Shown here: piece by piece, positions 12,201 through 23,800 of the stretch | How positions within the stretch are numbered: the first letter of the stretch is position 1 | Layout: each line of letters begins with the position of its first letter | NCBI GenBank assembly: GCA_027886175.1 | Contig: JAJNNQ010000008.1 | Coordinates: forward strand, 430,501 to 494,500 | Direction of reading: 5' to 3' | Origin: Phylloscopus collybita | Taxonomy: Eukaryota; Chordata; Aves; Passeriformes; Phylloscopidae | DNA: 64,000 bases | The notes under the pieces: generated by a model | What the model was told of the DNA's origin: nothing | Databases searched by the model: none | The model's input: only the letters and a program-made list of their open reading frames with translations | Position numbers and translations under genes: made by a program

Positions 12201-13069
12201 GTGGAGATTTCGGGGTTGAAAATTGGATGTGTCCCCTTCAGTCTTCCAGCAGGAGACATCTGCAGATGTGAACTGAGGTATTCAGAGCCTGCCCTGAAAA
12301 TTGTGCATAAAGCTTGATTACTGATTGTTATAAAACCTGCCTTATATGCATTTCAATGGGCATATGCACAGGCAGAAAGGCACACATGCATCTTCTGCAC
12401 ACATCTTCTGCGTGCCCAGGTGCAGGTTTAAAGTACCTGTCTTTCTGACTCAGTGTTCCTGGATGAATATGCATAAAAATGCAATCACAGCAGGAGAAAA
12501 GCTCTTCCCATCTCAAGATGCAAGCAAAGTTATATAATGAGTCCCCACCAGAAAAACAGTCCAAGCCATATATCCTGAAATTTATCTACAAACAGCTCTT
12601 CCCCTAAAGGATTAACACAGCAAGTAAGAGGCAAATCATGTTCTGATCTCACAGCTACTCAAGCCTTAAAGCTGGAACTCTTGTCTTACAGAGCTATAAA
12701 TATAAAGCCTCTTTGGACATCATCTATGGCAGTACTTAGAGAAGGGAATATGTCTACTTTATCAGATTTGTGACAGTCTAAGTTGACTTTGAAATCTGGG
12801 CAATCTAAATGGGTCATGAGTTAACTTCTGTAAGCCTGGTACAGAAGCCTCACATAATAGAGATGCAGCAAATAGAAAATGACCTTTACTCCCTTTGAAA
12901 TAATTACAAGACTCAAGCCTGGCCTTGCTGTGAAATGGAACATTTTATTCCACTTGTGCAATTCCAGGCACTTTCTTCTTCCCAACATGTCAGACAAAAT
13001 GTTAAATCTGTCATCACATGGACAGATTTTTAATTAATTGTCTTTTAAAAGGAAAATTATTCTTCATAT
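9235..13069. other. Unique AT-rich noncoding DNA
   Basis: No coding gene is supportable. Open frames up to 116 codons (11159-11509 +) have unrecognisable translations and overlap frames on the opposite strand. A short TA run lies at 10357-10367, and an exact octamer ATGCAAAT at 10068-10075. A local duplication of a CATCTTCTGC word occurs near 12389-12412. No transposon is recognised. Confidence 0.5.
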
Positions 13070-13094
13070 TTCTCATGAAGAAACTTCATGAGAA
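13070..13094. repeat. Perfect 11-bp inverted repeat with a 3-base loop
   Basis: Arms TTCTCATGAAG (13070-13080) and CTTCATGAGAA (13084-13094) pair perfectly around AAA. The flanking AT-rich sequence adds no further pairing. As a transcript it would be a compact stem-loop, much too short for a microRNA precursor. Confidence 0.9.
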
Positions 13095-15089
13095 CTAAAT
13101 GTCTGTCACATTAAAATAATTTCTGTTAAGGTTCTTCACAGTGGGGACAGTAGTCCTTAAAAATATCTTGAAAAAATAATCCAGGCAGATACATGTTTAA
13201 GGCAAAGAGATTTGTTCAAAGCAGAATATATTCTGAATTTAAACATCATGTAGATTTCATATTTTTAGATATAATAAAGGGGTTTATGGACTGATAGGTG
13301 CCTAAAGAAAGACTTAATCCTAAATACACTGTAAATAATATTTAAATGTCATATGTAGAGCTCTCAAATGTTCACACAACTAGTCAGGTGCTGGGCAATT
13401 AGTACAAAAGGATCCTTCACCTGCTACCAAGAAAAAAGCCAAATTCTTGAAAAAAAGGACAGTTGTGCAGCAAACAATTTGCTCATGAAAATCTACAAGG
13501 CTAGAAGTCTGAAAAGCAGAGCAGAGTTGTGACTACTCAGACCTACGGATCCCGTGTTCACCAACAAGCAAAATCAAAGATTTTCATAACCTCCTGCTTT
13601 TCAGAAATGTACAGAGCAAAGGCTCAGTTTTAATATTTTGACAATTTTTCTTTCAGAATTCATTGCCAGTTGGTGTAAGGAAATGTCACAGTTCAGATAA
13701 CTCCTGTGTTAGTTTGGCCACGACGCTAGAACTGTACTCCTGGTGAGATATCAAGGAACACCTTTTTTTTTAGTTAACAAACCAGCACACACATGCTGGT
13801 GACCCTTACTGACCTCAACATTTGCACTGAAAGCTGCTTACGTAGAATATGGTCGGAAAGCAAAAGAGGAGAGCAATTTAATACTGTACTGCAGAGGAAA
13901 TGAATGAACTCCCTGATGCTAAAGTACCTTTGGGTGTCATGACACCTCAGAAAAACAGGGATCTTTTACCTCCTCTTCTGGTGACTGAAAGTCATCTCAG
14001 AGAGGTCTTTCTAAAGAATTTCAGAATCTTTATGTTCTTTTCAGCTTGCACAGTTTCAGTTTGGCCACATGCTCGCTCTGCAAATGAATTTTCACACCTT
14101 TTGCTGTGTACAGCCTCATATCTTCATTAGCCCTACCTTTAGGAGATCACCTAGCACAGAAACACAAGCTGCAAAATATTAATTGCATTTCACACACATT
14201 CTTATGGTGTGAAATTCATCCCTGTGTAAGGCTTTATTTAATTAGAAATGTAAATGGTGCAGAGACCTGTGAAAGCCATCTTCCCAGACAGGAATTCTGC
14301 GAAGAGTAAACAAATCTCATTTCAGAGGAAAATATTCTGTAGGGCCACATTTTACCTTTGAGGTCAGGAGAGTAATCTGAAGTGAAAACAGATCAACATG
14401 GAACACAGAAAAGAGGAGCTAAAATTGAAATCTCGCTTGTTTTTGCTAAGACAAATAATTTCAAGAGTTCAAAAATTATGAGTCACTTCCTGAGAAATGA
14501 GTTTTTAGTTCTGGTTGTTTTGTTTAAAGCTTCTGGTAGGGTTGGGTTTAGTGTTTTGTTTTGTTTTGTTTTTTTAAATCTTTTAAAGTATGGGATTTGG
14601 GTTTCTTTTTTATTTGACTCATTTACTTGGAAGTGGGTATCGAAAATTTATGCTTCTGAGCTTCTCTGTGGAAGCATGAGAAACAGAAATTTGGTTTTTG
14701 CATATGAAAACTTCAGATTTTCATAAGAAATACGGTGATCCTTAGAGCTGAGAACAGAGAGAAAAAAGTAATCAGAATAATGAGAACTGCCAACACTGAA
14801 TTAAATTGCTCATGACAAAATATTTTTATCATGCAGATTGAGATCTTTGAATCTGAAAACCTTTTCCATGTTCAGGTGCTGCAACACCAGACCCACAAAA
14901 AGGGATAAGGAGGAGGCCATCAGAGAAGGAAACAAGTGATAAACAGCACACAGTCAGAGGGAGATGATGAAATTTGAAGTCTTCTCTCTAGATTTAAATG
15001 AGGGACTTACTCAGATGAAATTAACAGAGGGATACTTAAAATAAAGAGAGTGCTGCTCTAAGGCTCTGATTCTGCATTACACAGACTCC
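13095..15089. other. Unique AT-rich noncoding DNA
   Basis: No gene or named repeat is recognised. A 9-bp inverted repeat (14187-14195 with 14207-14215) is present and could be chance. The 114-codon frame at 14382-14726 runs through the GTTTT repeat and is not gene-like. Confidence 0.5.
14553..14575 (+). repeat. Simple repeat (GTTTT)n
   Basis: Four GTTTT-type units end in a run of seven T. The flanks are T-rich and unique. Confidence 0.85.
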
Positions 15090-15330
15090 AATTAGAGTGT
15101 CAGCAGGTCCTAAGGCAATTATTTCATCAAATCACGCACACAGACTGGACATGAAGTTCTCTGTGTCTTCTGTGTTTTTTAATAACAACTGGAACAAACA
15201 AAACCAGCCCTCAAAAGCCTGAATAAATTATCCTCTGATTGGCATAATTAACAAAGGTATTTCAACTTTGCATAAAGGTGTGTTGAATTATTTATCTCTG
15301 CATGTGACTAAATTAATTAAATGCACAGTT
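15090..15330. promoter_or_regulatory. Candidate conserved noncoding segment (SOX and homeodomain words)
   Basis: It contains CAATTAGAG, GGCAATTATTTCATC, GATTGGCATAATTA, an exact SOX-type AACAAAG at 15250-15256, and TAAATTAATTAAATG. No open frame of note crosses it. The density of these words suggests a developmental enhancer, but AT-rich DNA gives many such words by chance, so confidence is low. Confidence 0.18.
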
Positions 15331-15639
15331 CTTTCAAATTATTTTATTACTAGAATGCTATGATTTGGGGCAGTTTTATGCAATATTTTCATTTTGGGGG
15401 GGAAGTTTTTACTGTTTCAGGCTTTCACTGCTCTTCTTTCTATCAGGAAAGAATTTTAAAAAAGGATTGTTCCCAATCTCTACAGCTCTACCTCCATATC
15501 TGATAGAGAATTCTGGTCATTTTTGTAAGAAATGCTATTAAGATTTGGCACTAAGATTCTTCAAGGATGATAAATACCCTTTTAAAGGGCCTACCTATCC
15601 ATTTACTGCACAGCTCCGTCCTAAAAGGGAAAGTCACAC

Positions 15640-15760
15640 TCGGAGTACTGAAGAGTGGGCTATGAAAATGCAAATTAGAACGACTTTATTGGCTTAAATG
15701 AATTCAGTTCTCCTGTCACTGAAGCTGTGTGACTGCGGTAGGCATCCATTAACTGGAAAC
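15640..15760. promoter_or_regulatory. Candidate regulatory segment with octamer site
   Basis: An exact POU octamer ATGCAAAT (15668-15675) is followed at once by TAGAACG. Nearby CpGs (CACTCGG, AACGAC, TGCGGTAGG) are unusual for the window. This is inferred only from word content and retained CpGs. Confidence 0.17.
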
Positions 15761-16454
15761 AAAATGTGACAAACTCTTTTGTGAGACTATCTACCACAGG
15801 AACTTCCCTTTTACGAGCTCTTTCCTTACATACCTGTGTTTATTATAAGAATTTTATTGCATATTCAGTAAAAGGGGTGCATCTTTCTTGGCACTGGGAA
15901 TCTCGTTAAGTTATTCAAGGAGCGATTTGCCAGCGGTCATGTCAGAACAGGGAGTTTCAAACAGCCACTCGCCTTCTGAAATTGAGGAGCTCTGCAAGAG
16001 GCACCATCATTTTCTTCAGAAATGGTTTATTCATTTATTATTGCTCCCAGGGTCTGTTCAGAGATCAAAGTGACCACAGAGCCCAAACTGCTCAGGGTGA
16101 AGAAGGATAATATGGGCAGTGCCTGCAAAGTACAGGAGCACTTTGACAGCATCCTCATTTCCAGGCAGAGCTGGGACAACCCTCTCTCCCCAGTCACTTT
16201 TCCTCCTCTCCCAGTCCCACCTGCTCCTTGAGCCCAGTCACCACAAACTTCTGTGAATCCCAGTGCCCAGAGGATGATGTAGCTGGAAAAACAGGGCCTG
16301 GTGTGAACCTCACAGTCTGCACCCCAGCCTGGGGCAGCTGCCATGAAACTGCACCCTAAAATAAACTTTAATTGATTTTACTGACATATTTTCCATCCTC
16401 AGAACATGAGCTAGCTTAGATTTCCCTTGACTTGGGAACTCCGGAGAAGCCCTG
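15761..16454. other. Unique noncoding DNA with a GC-richer patch
   Basis: The patch at about 16180-16350 is richer in C and G than its flanks and holds a 105-codon minus frame (16027-16344) with no recognisable product. No repeat is recognised, although the boundary with the CR1 copy downstream (around 16440-16455) is not sharp. Confidence 0.45.
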
Positions 16455-16585
16455 GAGACATTCCAAACCCATTGGGACGTGTTCCTGTGTCACCTGATCT
16501 TGGTAACCCATCTTGATGGGAAGGTTGATTTGGATGATCTCCAGAAGTCCCTTCCAGCCGCAACAATCCTGTCATTCTGTGAAAC
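16455..16585 (+). mobile_element. CR1 LINE, 3' end fragment
   Basis: The sequence matches the last 130 bases or so of avian CR1 retrotransposons as I know them. It includes the TTCCTGTG-type word, then GATGATCTCCAGAAGTCCC followed by CTTCCAGCC, and ends in the degenerate terminal octamer repeat ATTCTGTG at 16574-16581. CR1 copies are usually truncated at the 5' end, as here. No reverse transcriptase remains. Several differences from the canonical tail indicate an older copy than the one at 33136-33420. Confidence 0.8.
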
Positions 16586-16769
16586 CCTTATACAGGAACC
16601 ACCTCCAGCAGGCACAGTGATCTGCTGGCCAGATCACTTGATCCTGATCATAAATTATTCCCTACATTTCACAATTCCTGATCCTTATTCTGATGGTCAT
16701 TTCATATCATCCAGAATAAATTTGCTCACAGTCAATTTACAGCCATTTATTCCTGTACAAGTCTTGTCT

Positions 16770-17080
16770 CTTAACTAAATTAACCTTTGTCCCTTCTAAA
16801 TCTTCAATTTATTGAGCTAGACAAACCAAACTCTTTCCATCTCCTTCTATTTGGATACATCTCTGTGATAATCTCAGTAACATTTCTTTGTGCCTGTTTA
16901 AGCTCTACCTGTACAAAATGCATAAAGAATTCCAGATAAATGCTCTCCAGGGTGTGGATATTTCCTTAAGCCCGAAATATGTTGCCTAATGCTTCCTAAA
17001 ATTCCTTTTGAAGTCTTGTCATGCTGGTGGCTCACAATAATTCTAAAACTGACCAGCACACAAAGAGCTGAGAAATTTGA
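16770..17080 (-). mobile_element. Possible ancient LINE (CR1-like) remnant, antisense
   Basis: The run of short pyrimidine-rich phrases, with GAGCTAGACAAACC, CTCTTTCCATCTCC, a CTCCAGGGTGTGG-type phrase and later ATGCTGGTGGCTCACA, has the cadence of the reverse complement of an old CR1 3' region as I know it. The similarity is weak and I cannot align it. It may equally be unique DNA. No reading frame is preserved. Confidence 0.28.
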
Positions 17081-20000
17081 CTTTGGTGGAGGCAGGACCA
17101 CCATTTACTTACAACCATGTTAAGCAGCTTCTGCAAACAGAGCCAGGATTAATCTTTATGAAATATAAACACAGATGCAAGCCCTCACGCATTGTTAGAT
17201 CAATGCCCTCTCTGACCAGATGGGAACCAGCTCTGCCCACGGTCAGCAGAGACCTTCCAGCCCAGCACCCAAACTCAGCCTTCCCTCTCCACACAGATTC
17301 CTAGCTGAGCTTCAGGATCTGCCCATGGATCCAACAGAGCTCCCAGCTGAGAATTATTTGTACCCACATGGCTCAGAGTGCAGGATCAACTTTCAGCTAA
17401 GAGGCATCTGAACATTGTTCAGATTTTTGTAATCCAGGGAATGGCTCTCATCCTGCTTCATTAAGTATTTTAATGATTAATAACAGAGACCAAAACCTGC
17501 TACTTGCGTGCAAAGTAAGTAATATTTTAAATTACTCAAGTATTTAACAAGTAAATAACTACCCCTGGTGATTAATAGCACCATTTAACACACTAGACTC
17601 GAGCAAAAGGACACGTTGGGCTCCAAGGTTATTTTTTGTTTATTTTTAGGCATTATGAAAGAAGTAATCATGTTTTGCTGAAACCCATACACCACCGGAA
17701 TGAGATTACAACTGGTTAGCCTATTTAGAGAAGCTGCATAATAAATTCATTTTACAGGGTACAGAATAATGCAAATGAGCCATTCAATAGCACTCCTGTA
17801 CCACTGAAAGAGGCATAAAGAAGAAACATTGAAAGTCAGAGTTCTGGACTGGTTGTGCTGCAAGGTGTGGAATTGCTGAAACCTAAACTGCCTTACAACA
17901 ATAACCTTTTTGAAGAGCTGCTCATACCAAACATTTTAGTTATTTATTGCCTAATGAAATAAACAGGTTGATCTTCTTTCCCAGCAGTAATGACTTCACG
18001 AAGCATTTAGATGAATGAAAATATAGGATCCCTGGTTTTCTAAAAAGGAAATAAATTTAAAACTGTTTAAACTTATTTCAAACCCTTCACGTGGAGTTGT
18101 ATGAGGCAAAGTCATTATTCCACATAGGAAAACACTGATGTGGCAAAAGCTGTTAAAGAAAAAATTAAAATCATATTTCTTACAGCAGATAGTGGGTTTT
18201 GGATGGGATGGCTGGAAACTCTAAGGAACATGATCCACATTTGATTTCCCAGCAGCATGATAGTTATCAAAAAGAAAAAACAACTTTCAACCTATTATTT
18301 TCCTCATATTCCACAAAGTTAGAGTCTAAAGCAATTATTACTGCAGCACAAACTGAACTCGGTGTAACACTGAACATCTGTCTTTTGCACTGCTAAGCTA
18401 AAACTGAAAATGAGCTTGCTGAAAACAATCTTTGAAAGTATAACGTGGATTTAAGGATTAAACACAAATGCACTTCTATCACCTTCAAACATTACAAAAA
18501 CAGAAACCAGCCCCCAGAACTCATAAAAGTATAAGGACAAGTGAAAATATCTGGTTTTCAGCTTCAAAAAAAGATTTGTTGAACATTCTCTGACCTTCTC
18601 CTAAACACTCACAAATGCAAGATTTTTTAAAAATTAATACTTTCAAGTAAAATCCCTTGATTCCAGCAAGGTTATTGGAGAAAAAACAAGTCTAACATGG
18701 AAAGACTCATAATAAAAACTGAGAAATCTCCACAAGGAGCCCAACACAAACCTCTCTACCAGTTTTGACAAGATTTTATTTGACATCAACAGGAAGAGAA
18801 CAAAAATCTACTCTGTAAAACAAGCTGTGGAGAAGTTTTTCACTAAGGTATTTGCATATCACATGGTTACTTTTTCTTCACAGCAAATACTACAGAGTAA
18901 TAATAGCATGACAGTGTTAAAATGAATAGTTGTGAAGATTGGCTTCCTATGGGTTTCCATCTAAAAACCAAGCTCAGAGGTGAACTCTTAGTCAGGACAG
19001 GGTTGTAAATCACCTTAATCTTTTTTAGTGGGTCAACACATTCTCTGTCTTCTCACCTGTTCCTCATTTTCACAAAAACCCTGCGAGCTGAAGAACTTAG
19101 AAATCTTCTTTAGTGCTGGTTTTTAAGGGATTTCACTTTCTTTTCATAAAGAGCAGTAACTTTACCTCAGTATTAGATTACAGTAGTAACCATACATGAA
19201 TTTAATTCTTTTTGACCAAAGTTTTTGCATCACTGCTCACTTTATAAGTCCAGACCTTATGTATTTACCTACAACAAGTAGTAATTCTCAAGCTCATGTA
19301 ATCATGTAGAAATAAGTATAAAATTATTTAAAAGAAAAAAAAAAGGTTTCTTTGGTTATGTCAGCTGCTCATTGAGGAGTACTTTTAATGAATTGCAAAA
19401 ACACAGTCAAAAATTAAAAAGAACTTGTAGTAAACTCTTCTGAGTGAAAGCAACCCCCAGGGGAAAGACAGCAAGTAGTTCAATATTTTTGAGCTCATCA
19501 CAATCAAGCAAAATGTCTAAAACTTACAGGCTCCCTTGTGTTAACAGTGACATTACATCAAGAATGACCTTTCCAAAGAAATAAAACCCATTAATGCTAG
19601 GAACAGATAACTATTAAAGATCAACACTTAGTAGCCAAAGCAGGGGGAGAAAAAAATCAGTCTGGTAAGTTAATTAGAACATAAATAATGCGAAACCAAG
19701 ACCCTGGTCCATAACCCTCTCTCTTATAATTGCTTGCAATTTAAAAGCTGAATGAAATCTTTTATGCAAAAGATTCAACTATTGACCTCACATGTATTAG
19801 GTAGTCAAAGAAAACCCTGACACGTTGAGAATGAGATCTCAGGAGTATTGGAGAAAGCCTCAGTAACACTCTGTTAAATACTTATTTCTTATTTCTTTAC
19901 AGAAGAACTTTTTCTCAACTACCAAGGAACGGTGCTTCTGAGAAACGTTGGATGTTAATTGCTAAAGATATCAAGGGGATTTTTTTTTGTTTATTGTAGA

Positions 20001-20604
20001 AACAATAATCATAGAAAAATGATCTGTACCCACGAGAACAGTGTTCTCCTTAGGTGGAGGAACAGCTGCCAGTCGTGAGGCACAAGAACAGACATTGTAT
20101 CCCACAGACTCCACCATGGAACCTCTACAATAAACTATAATTTGCTTTTGCAATCCATCCTTTAAATCAAACCCAGTTCCTGGAGTGGTCAGGAAGCCAC
20201 TGCAGCCTCCTCACTAAACCTTGAGGATGTCACTTCCAGCACATTTAATTGTTCTATAATTATCTGTCAAACAAATCAGCTGTTTCAAGTGACATTCAAC
20301 AGGCAGCAGACACAAAAAATAAACACATGAGAAGTTGTGAAAAATGTAAATCTCTGCCCTGGATCCTGATTTAATAATAACAGCACTCAGAATTTCTACA
20401 GGAGGATATGTGACATTTGATTGTGGAGTGTCCCACCATCACTACATGGAACAGAGGTTAATGTAATATTTTGCCAGTTTATAAAATCAGATTGTTTGGC
20501 TCGTTTTGGCAAAGCAAAACTATTTGGGTTGTACATAAAAATAAGAAAATTTAAAGAAAAAATTCAAGTATCCAGTCATTTAAAGACCCTTTTCCATGTA
20601 TATA
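17081..20604. other. Unique AT-rich noncoding DNA
   Basis: No gene or named repeat is supportable. Exact octamers ATGCAAAT/ATTTGCAT occur at 17769-17776 and 18850-18857. A 15-base near-palindrome GAGAACA-G-TGTTCTC (20034-20048) resembles a steroid-receptor element but has the wrong spacing. Open frames stay below 80 codons. Confidence 0.5.
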
Positions 20605-20890
20605 GCAATTTAAATTTACTGGAGCACTTCAATTTTTTTTTTTTTTTGGTATGTGCTTCAGCCTGAAAGTGATTTGGGTTCTGTGCTTGCACAGTATAAA
20701 GCAATTTAAAATTATTCATCTGCTTCAAATTTTATAGGTACTTTTATTTGAAAATGATTGGGGTGCTGATCATGCTCAGCACTGAACAATTTTAAATTAT
20801 TTAAAGGCCTTTTTTAAATCAATGCCTAATGTTTGGGCCTGAATTCTAGGAGGCTATAGCACATTATCAGGCAGTTTAAATTATACAAGA
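20605..20890 (+). repeat. Decayed tandem repeat, about 85-bp period, three copies plus a partial fourth
   Basis: Units start at 20605, 20701, 20786 and 20871 with related heads: GCAATTTAAA, GCAATTTAAA, ACAATTTTAA, GCAGTTTAAA. Units 2 and 3 are 85 bp. Unit 1 is 96 bp and contains a run of 15 T (20633-20647) where unit 2 has four, so the 11 extra T explain its length exactly. With those removed, my hand alignment of units 1 and 2 gives about 56 identities in 85 ungapped positions. Units 2 and 3 give about 39 of 85. The fourth unit fades after about 20 bases. It is an old minisatellite-like duplication with no coding content. Confidence 0.7.
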
Positions 20891-23800
20891 ATATTCTGCT
20901 TTGCACAATCTTTCATCTCCTAAATAAGAATCAGTTTGCAAGGGTGAAAGCAGAAAGCATGACACTTCAAAATAAACCAGCATTATGCAAAACCAGAAAC
21001 CTAATTTTTCTTTTTTAAATATTGTAAGAGACCCTTTTTCCATAATCAAATTCCCATGCCTTACTACATCTTGTGAAGCAGGAGCATTTCTGAAGCTACA
21101 TATATTGCTACTTCCCTAAACTGATATAAACAATTTCAGAGAAGGAGAACTAAGTTTTAATGAAGCCTGAGTCCCTGAAAAAATGAGAAGGATTTATTCA
21201 ACATTTGTCTTATCAGGCATTTTATCAATCAAGCATTCAACTCCTCTATTTGAATATGCAGTTCAAGCACTTCTAGTGCAAGTTTATGGTAAATATTAAG
21301 TATGTCAAAATTGGTTGGACTTCAAGGACATCATTCCTTATTTAACAGGACTGATGCACAAAAATTCTGTTGGGTGTGGAGTTTTAATTGAGAACTTATT
21401 GTTCTCAATAGTAAAGAACTTTCCTTTTAAGCATTTTTTTCTATAAAAGGAGAAATTGAGGTGTGAGGTTTGCAAATGGCACTGGAGATGTGTAAACGGA
21501 GAGCTGAGATCTACAAGTGCCAGGTCACATTTTTAGTGAATCCTCCACTTTTTTCATGCCTGGTATTCTTCATCAATGCTCTGCCAAGGTGTTTATAGTT
21601 ACTACAAAAATCCAGTCCAAGTATTTCATACTTGCCACCAAGATATTCAACAAATATGGATGTGGACTACACCCCCAGTTTAAAATGGGATATCCTGGAA
21701 AGAATAACTTCTTGACTAACTTCTTCCAAAATCTTATCTCCATATTTCACCTTTCGCTTTTCAACGCAAATGATAGAAGAGAAATAGGATCATTTCTCAC
21801 CAATAAAAACAATCCTATGTTCCTCCCCACATTTGAAAAGATAGGAGCTAGCCCTCAAAGGTATTGGCATGCCTTACTAATCACAAGCTTTTAATTCTGC
21901 CTCTCCAATTTCAATTAGTGAGTAAACACTGACATCCTCAATTGCGCTACACAGAGCTTCGCTTTATCCAGTTAATCATGTTCACTGCAGCTATTCCCCA
22001 GGCTGAGGTTTCAGAGCTCTCAGATTCTGTAAATCCTCAGTATTACATCTTTTGATTCAGGAACAAAAATACTGACACATCTTATCATTCAAAAACACGT
22101 GTCCTGGGCTCAGGAAGGAGTGTGTTCTCCTCTCTCCCCATAGTCAGCTGCCACGCTCCCATGTACAGAATTAAGTTACAGAACATCGCTAAACTCATCT
22201 GGAAGATTTTGCTGAAGTTAAACCTCATATTATAGTAATTAAAGTAGCTGTGAGAAACCGTAATTAGACTAAGTGTCCAACAAATATTAATCAGTAAAGT
22301 AATATTCTATTATTAAGAAGCAGCTATTCACAGTAGGAGTTTCTCTTGTGGGAAACTGGATTAGGAACTTAGCCAAAATCAAACCAGAAGGCACAGCAAA
22401 TTGGGTCATTTGGAGCCTCATTTTAATGTATGAATGTTTTCACCTGTATTCCACTCATTTGTAGTGCCATTTTAGTGCAAAGGTTATAAGCAGGATCCAG
22501 GTTTCACTCCTAGACCTGTTGGTTATTCCCAATGCTCCCAGTCACTGTGATAAAGTGACTCAATTCTAATCCATGCCAAGAGACAAACTCGGGCCACACC
22601 ACAGGCAAACCACTTAACCTCCCCATGTTCCCCCATCTGTAAATGAAAATAATGCAATTAACACACAAAGCAGGGAGGCTCTGTGGTTTGTTTCAGTAAA
22701 TTTATCAAATTTAAAGAAAGAGACACTTTCTCTAGAGGACAGAAGGAGGAAATATCTACAAAATGTAAGAATTAAAAAGTTGAGACTCCAATTTTTTCTT
22801 TTTTTTTAATTAGGCTAAGTAGGTTAATTTATAGGTATGTATTTAGGACAAACATCCAGGTATGATGTCCTTTTTAGCACCATGGAAAATTATAACAAAC
22901 TTTCAGTTCTGTGATTTCCAGAACTGATAGAAAGTTCTTTGTTACTGAAGAAGCAGCAGCGAACAAAGCACACCACCCGTGGCTTCCAGAAGGCTCACAT
23001 TTTCCAAATGGTGAACTACAACCCATCAATTAAATCTCATTCTCTAAGTTCACATATCCTAGAATGTTGTCTTCTCCCTTTTGCACTCATTAGTGCCTTG
23101 ACAACAGCAAAGGCTTCATTAGTAACTTACAAAAAAGTCAGGTTTAATACACAAGATTGAAGAATAAAGCCCTTGAAAGATGTTTATGCGGGGACTGTGG
23201 CTTTCAAATCCACATAGGAGATAATTTTACAATTCTAATTCAAAGTAAAGATCTGCATTATAAGAGACAAAGGGAATTTTGAAAAGCAAAGCCATAGTGC
23301 AAATGAGAGGATCATCTTAACTTCTGCCAACAATTAAATTACAATCCCTTATTGGATCCACTGGCCACAGAAATAAATACCAAGTATCAAGAGGTGCAAA
23401 TATTATATGGAGCAGATGGAGAATGGGAAATTGTTTGATCAGATTGGGAAACCACACATTTTCACTTTCCATTAAAAAAAAAAAACCAGTGAAAACCAGA
23501 AAAGTAGACACAATAGATGGGGTAATAGGTATCTACTGGTAGAAAAGTTCCTGAAAAGCAAGATCTTTCTGCTATAATTTATTCTCGTGTAGTGAGATAA
23601 GAAGGCACTTGCAGGTTGGCTCTGGTTTTTTTTTCTAATCAACTGATAAAAAACTAGAGGAAAAACTCTGTGAAAATCAATTAGCCTAAGGAGGAAGAAC
23701 CACAACAGAGAGCACCTGAAGGAGAATTGAGGGGGAGGACATGGAAAAATTATCCTGCTTGCTCTGAAAGCTCACAGGAGTTATTACAGAAAGTGTTCTG

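Noticed and set aside
20034..20048. GAGAACA-G-TGTTCTC as a glucocorticoid or androgen response element
   Set aside because: The half-sites are separated by one base where the known elements need three.
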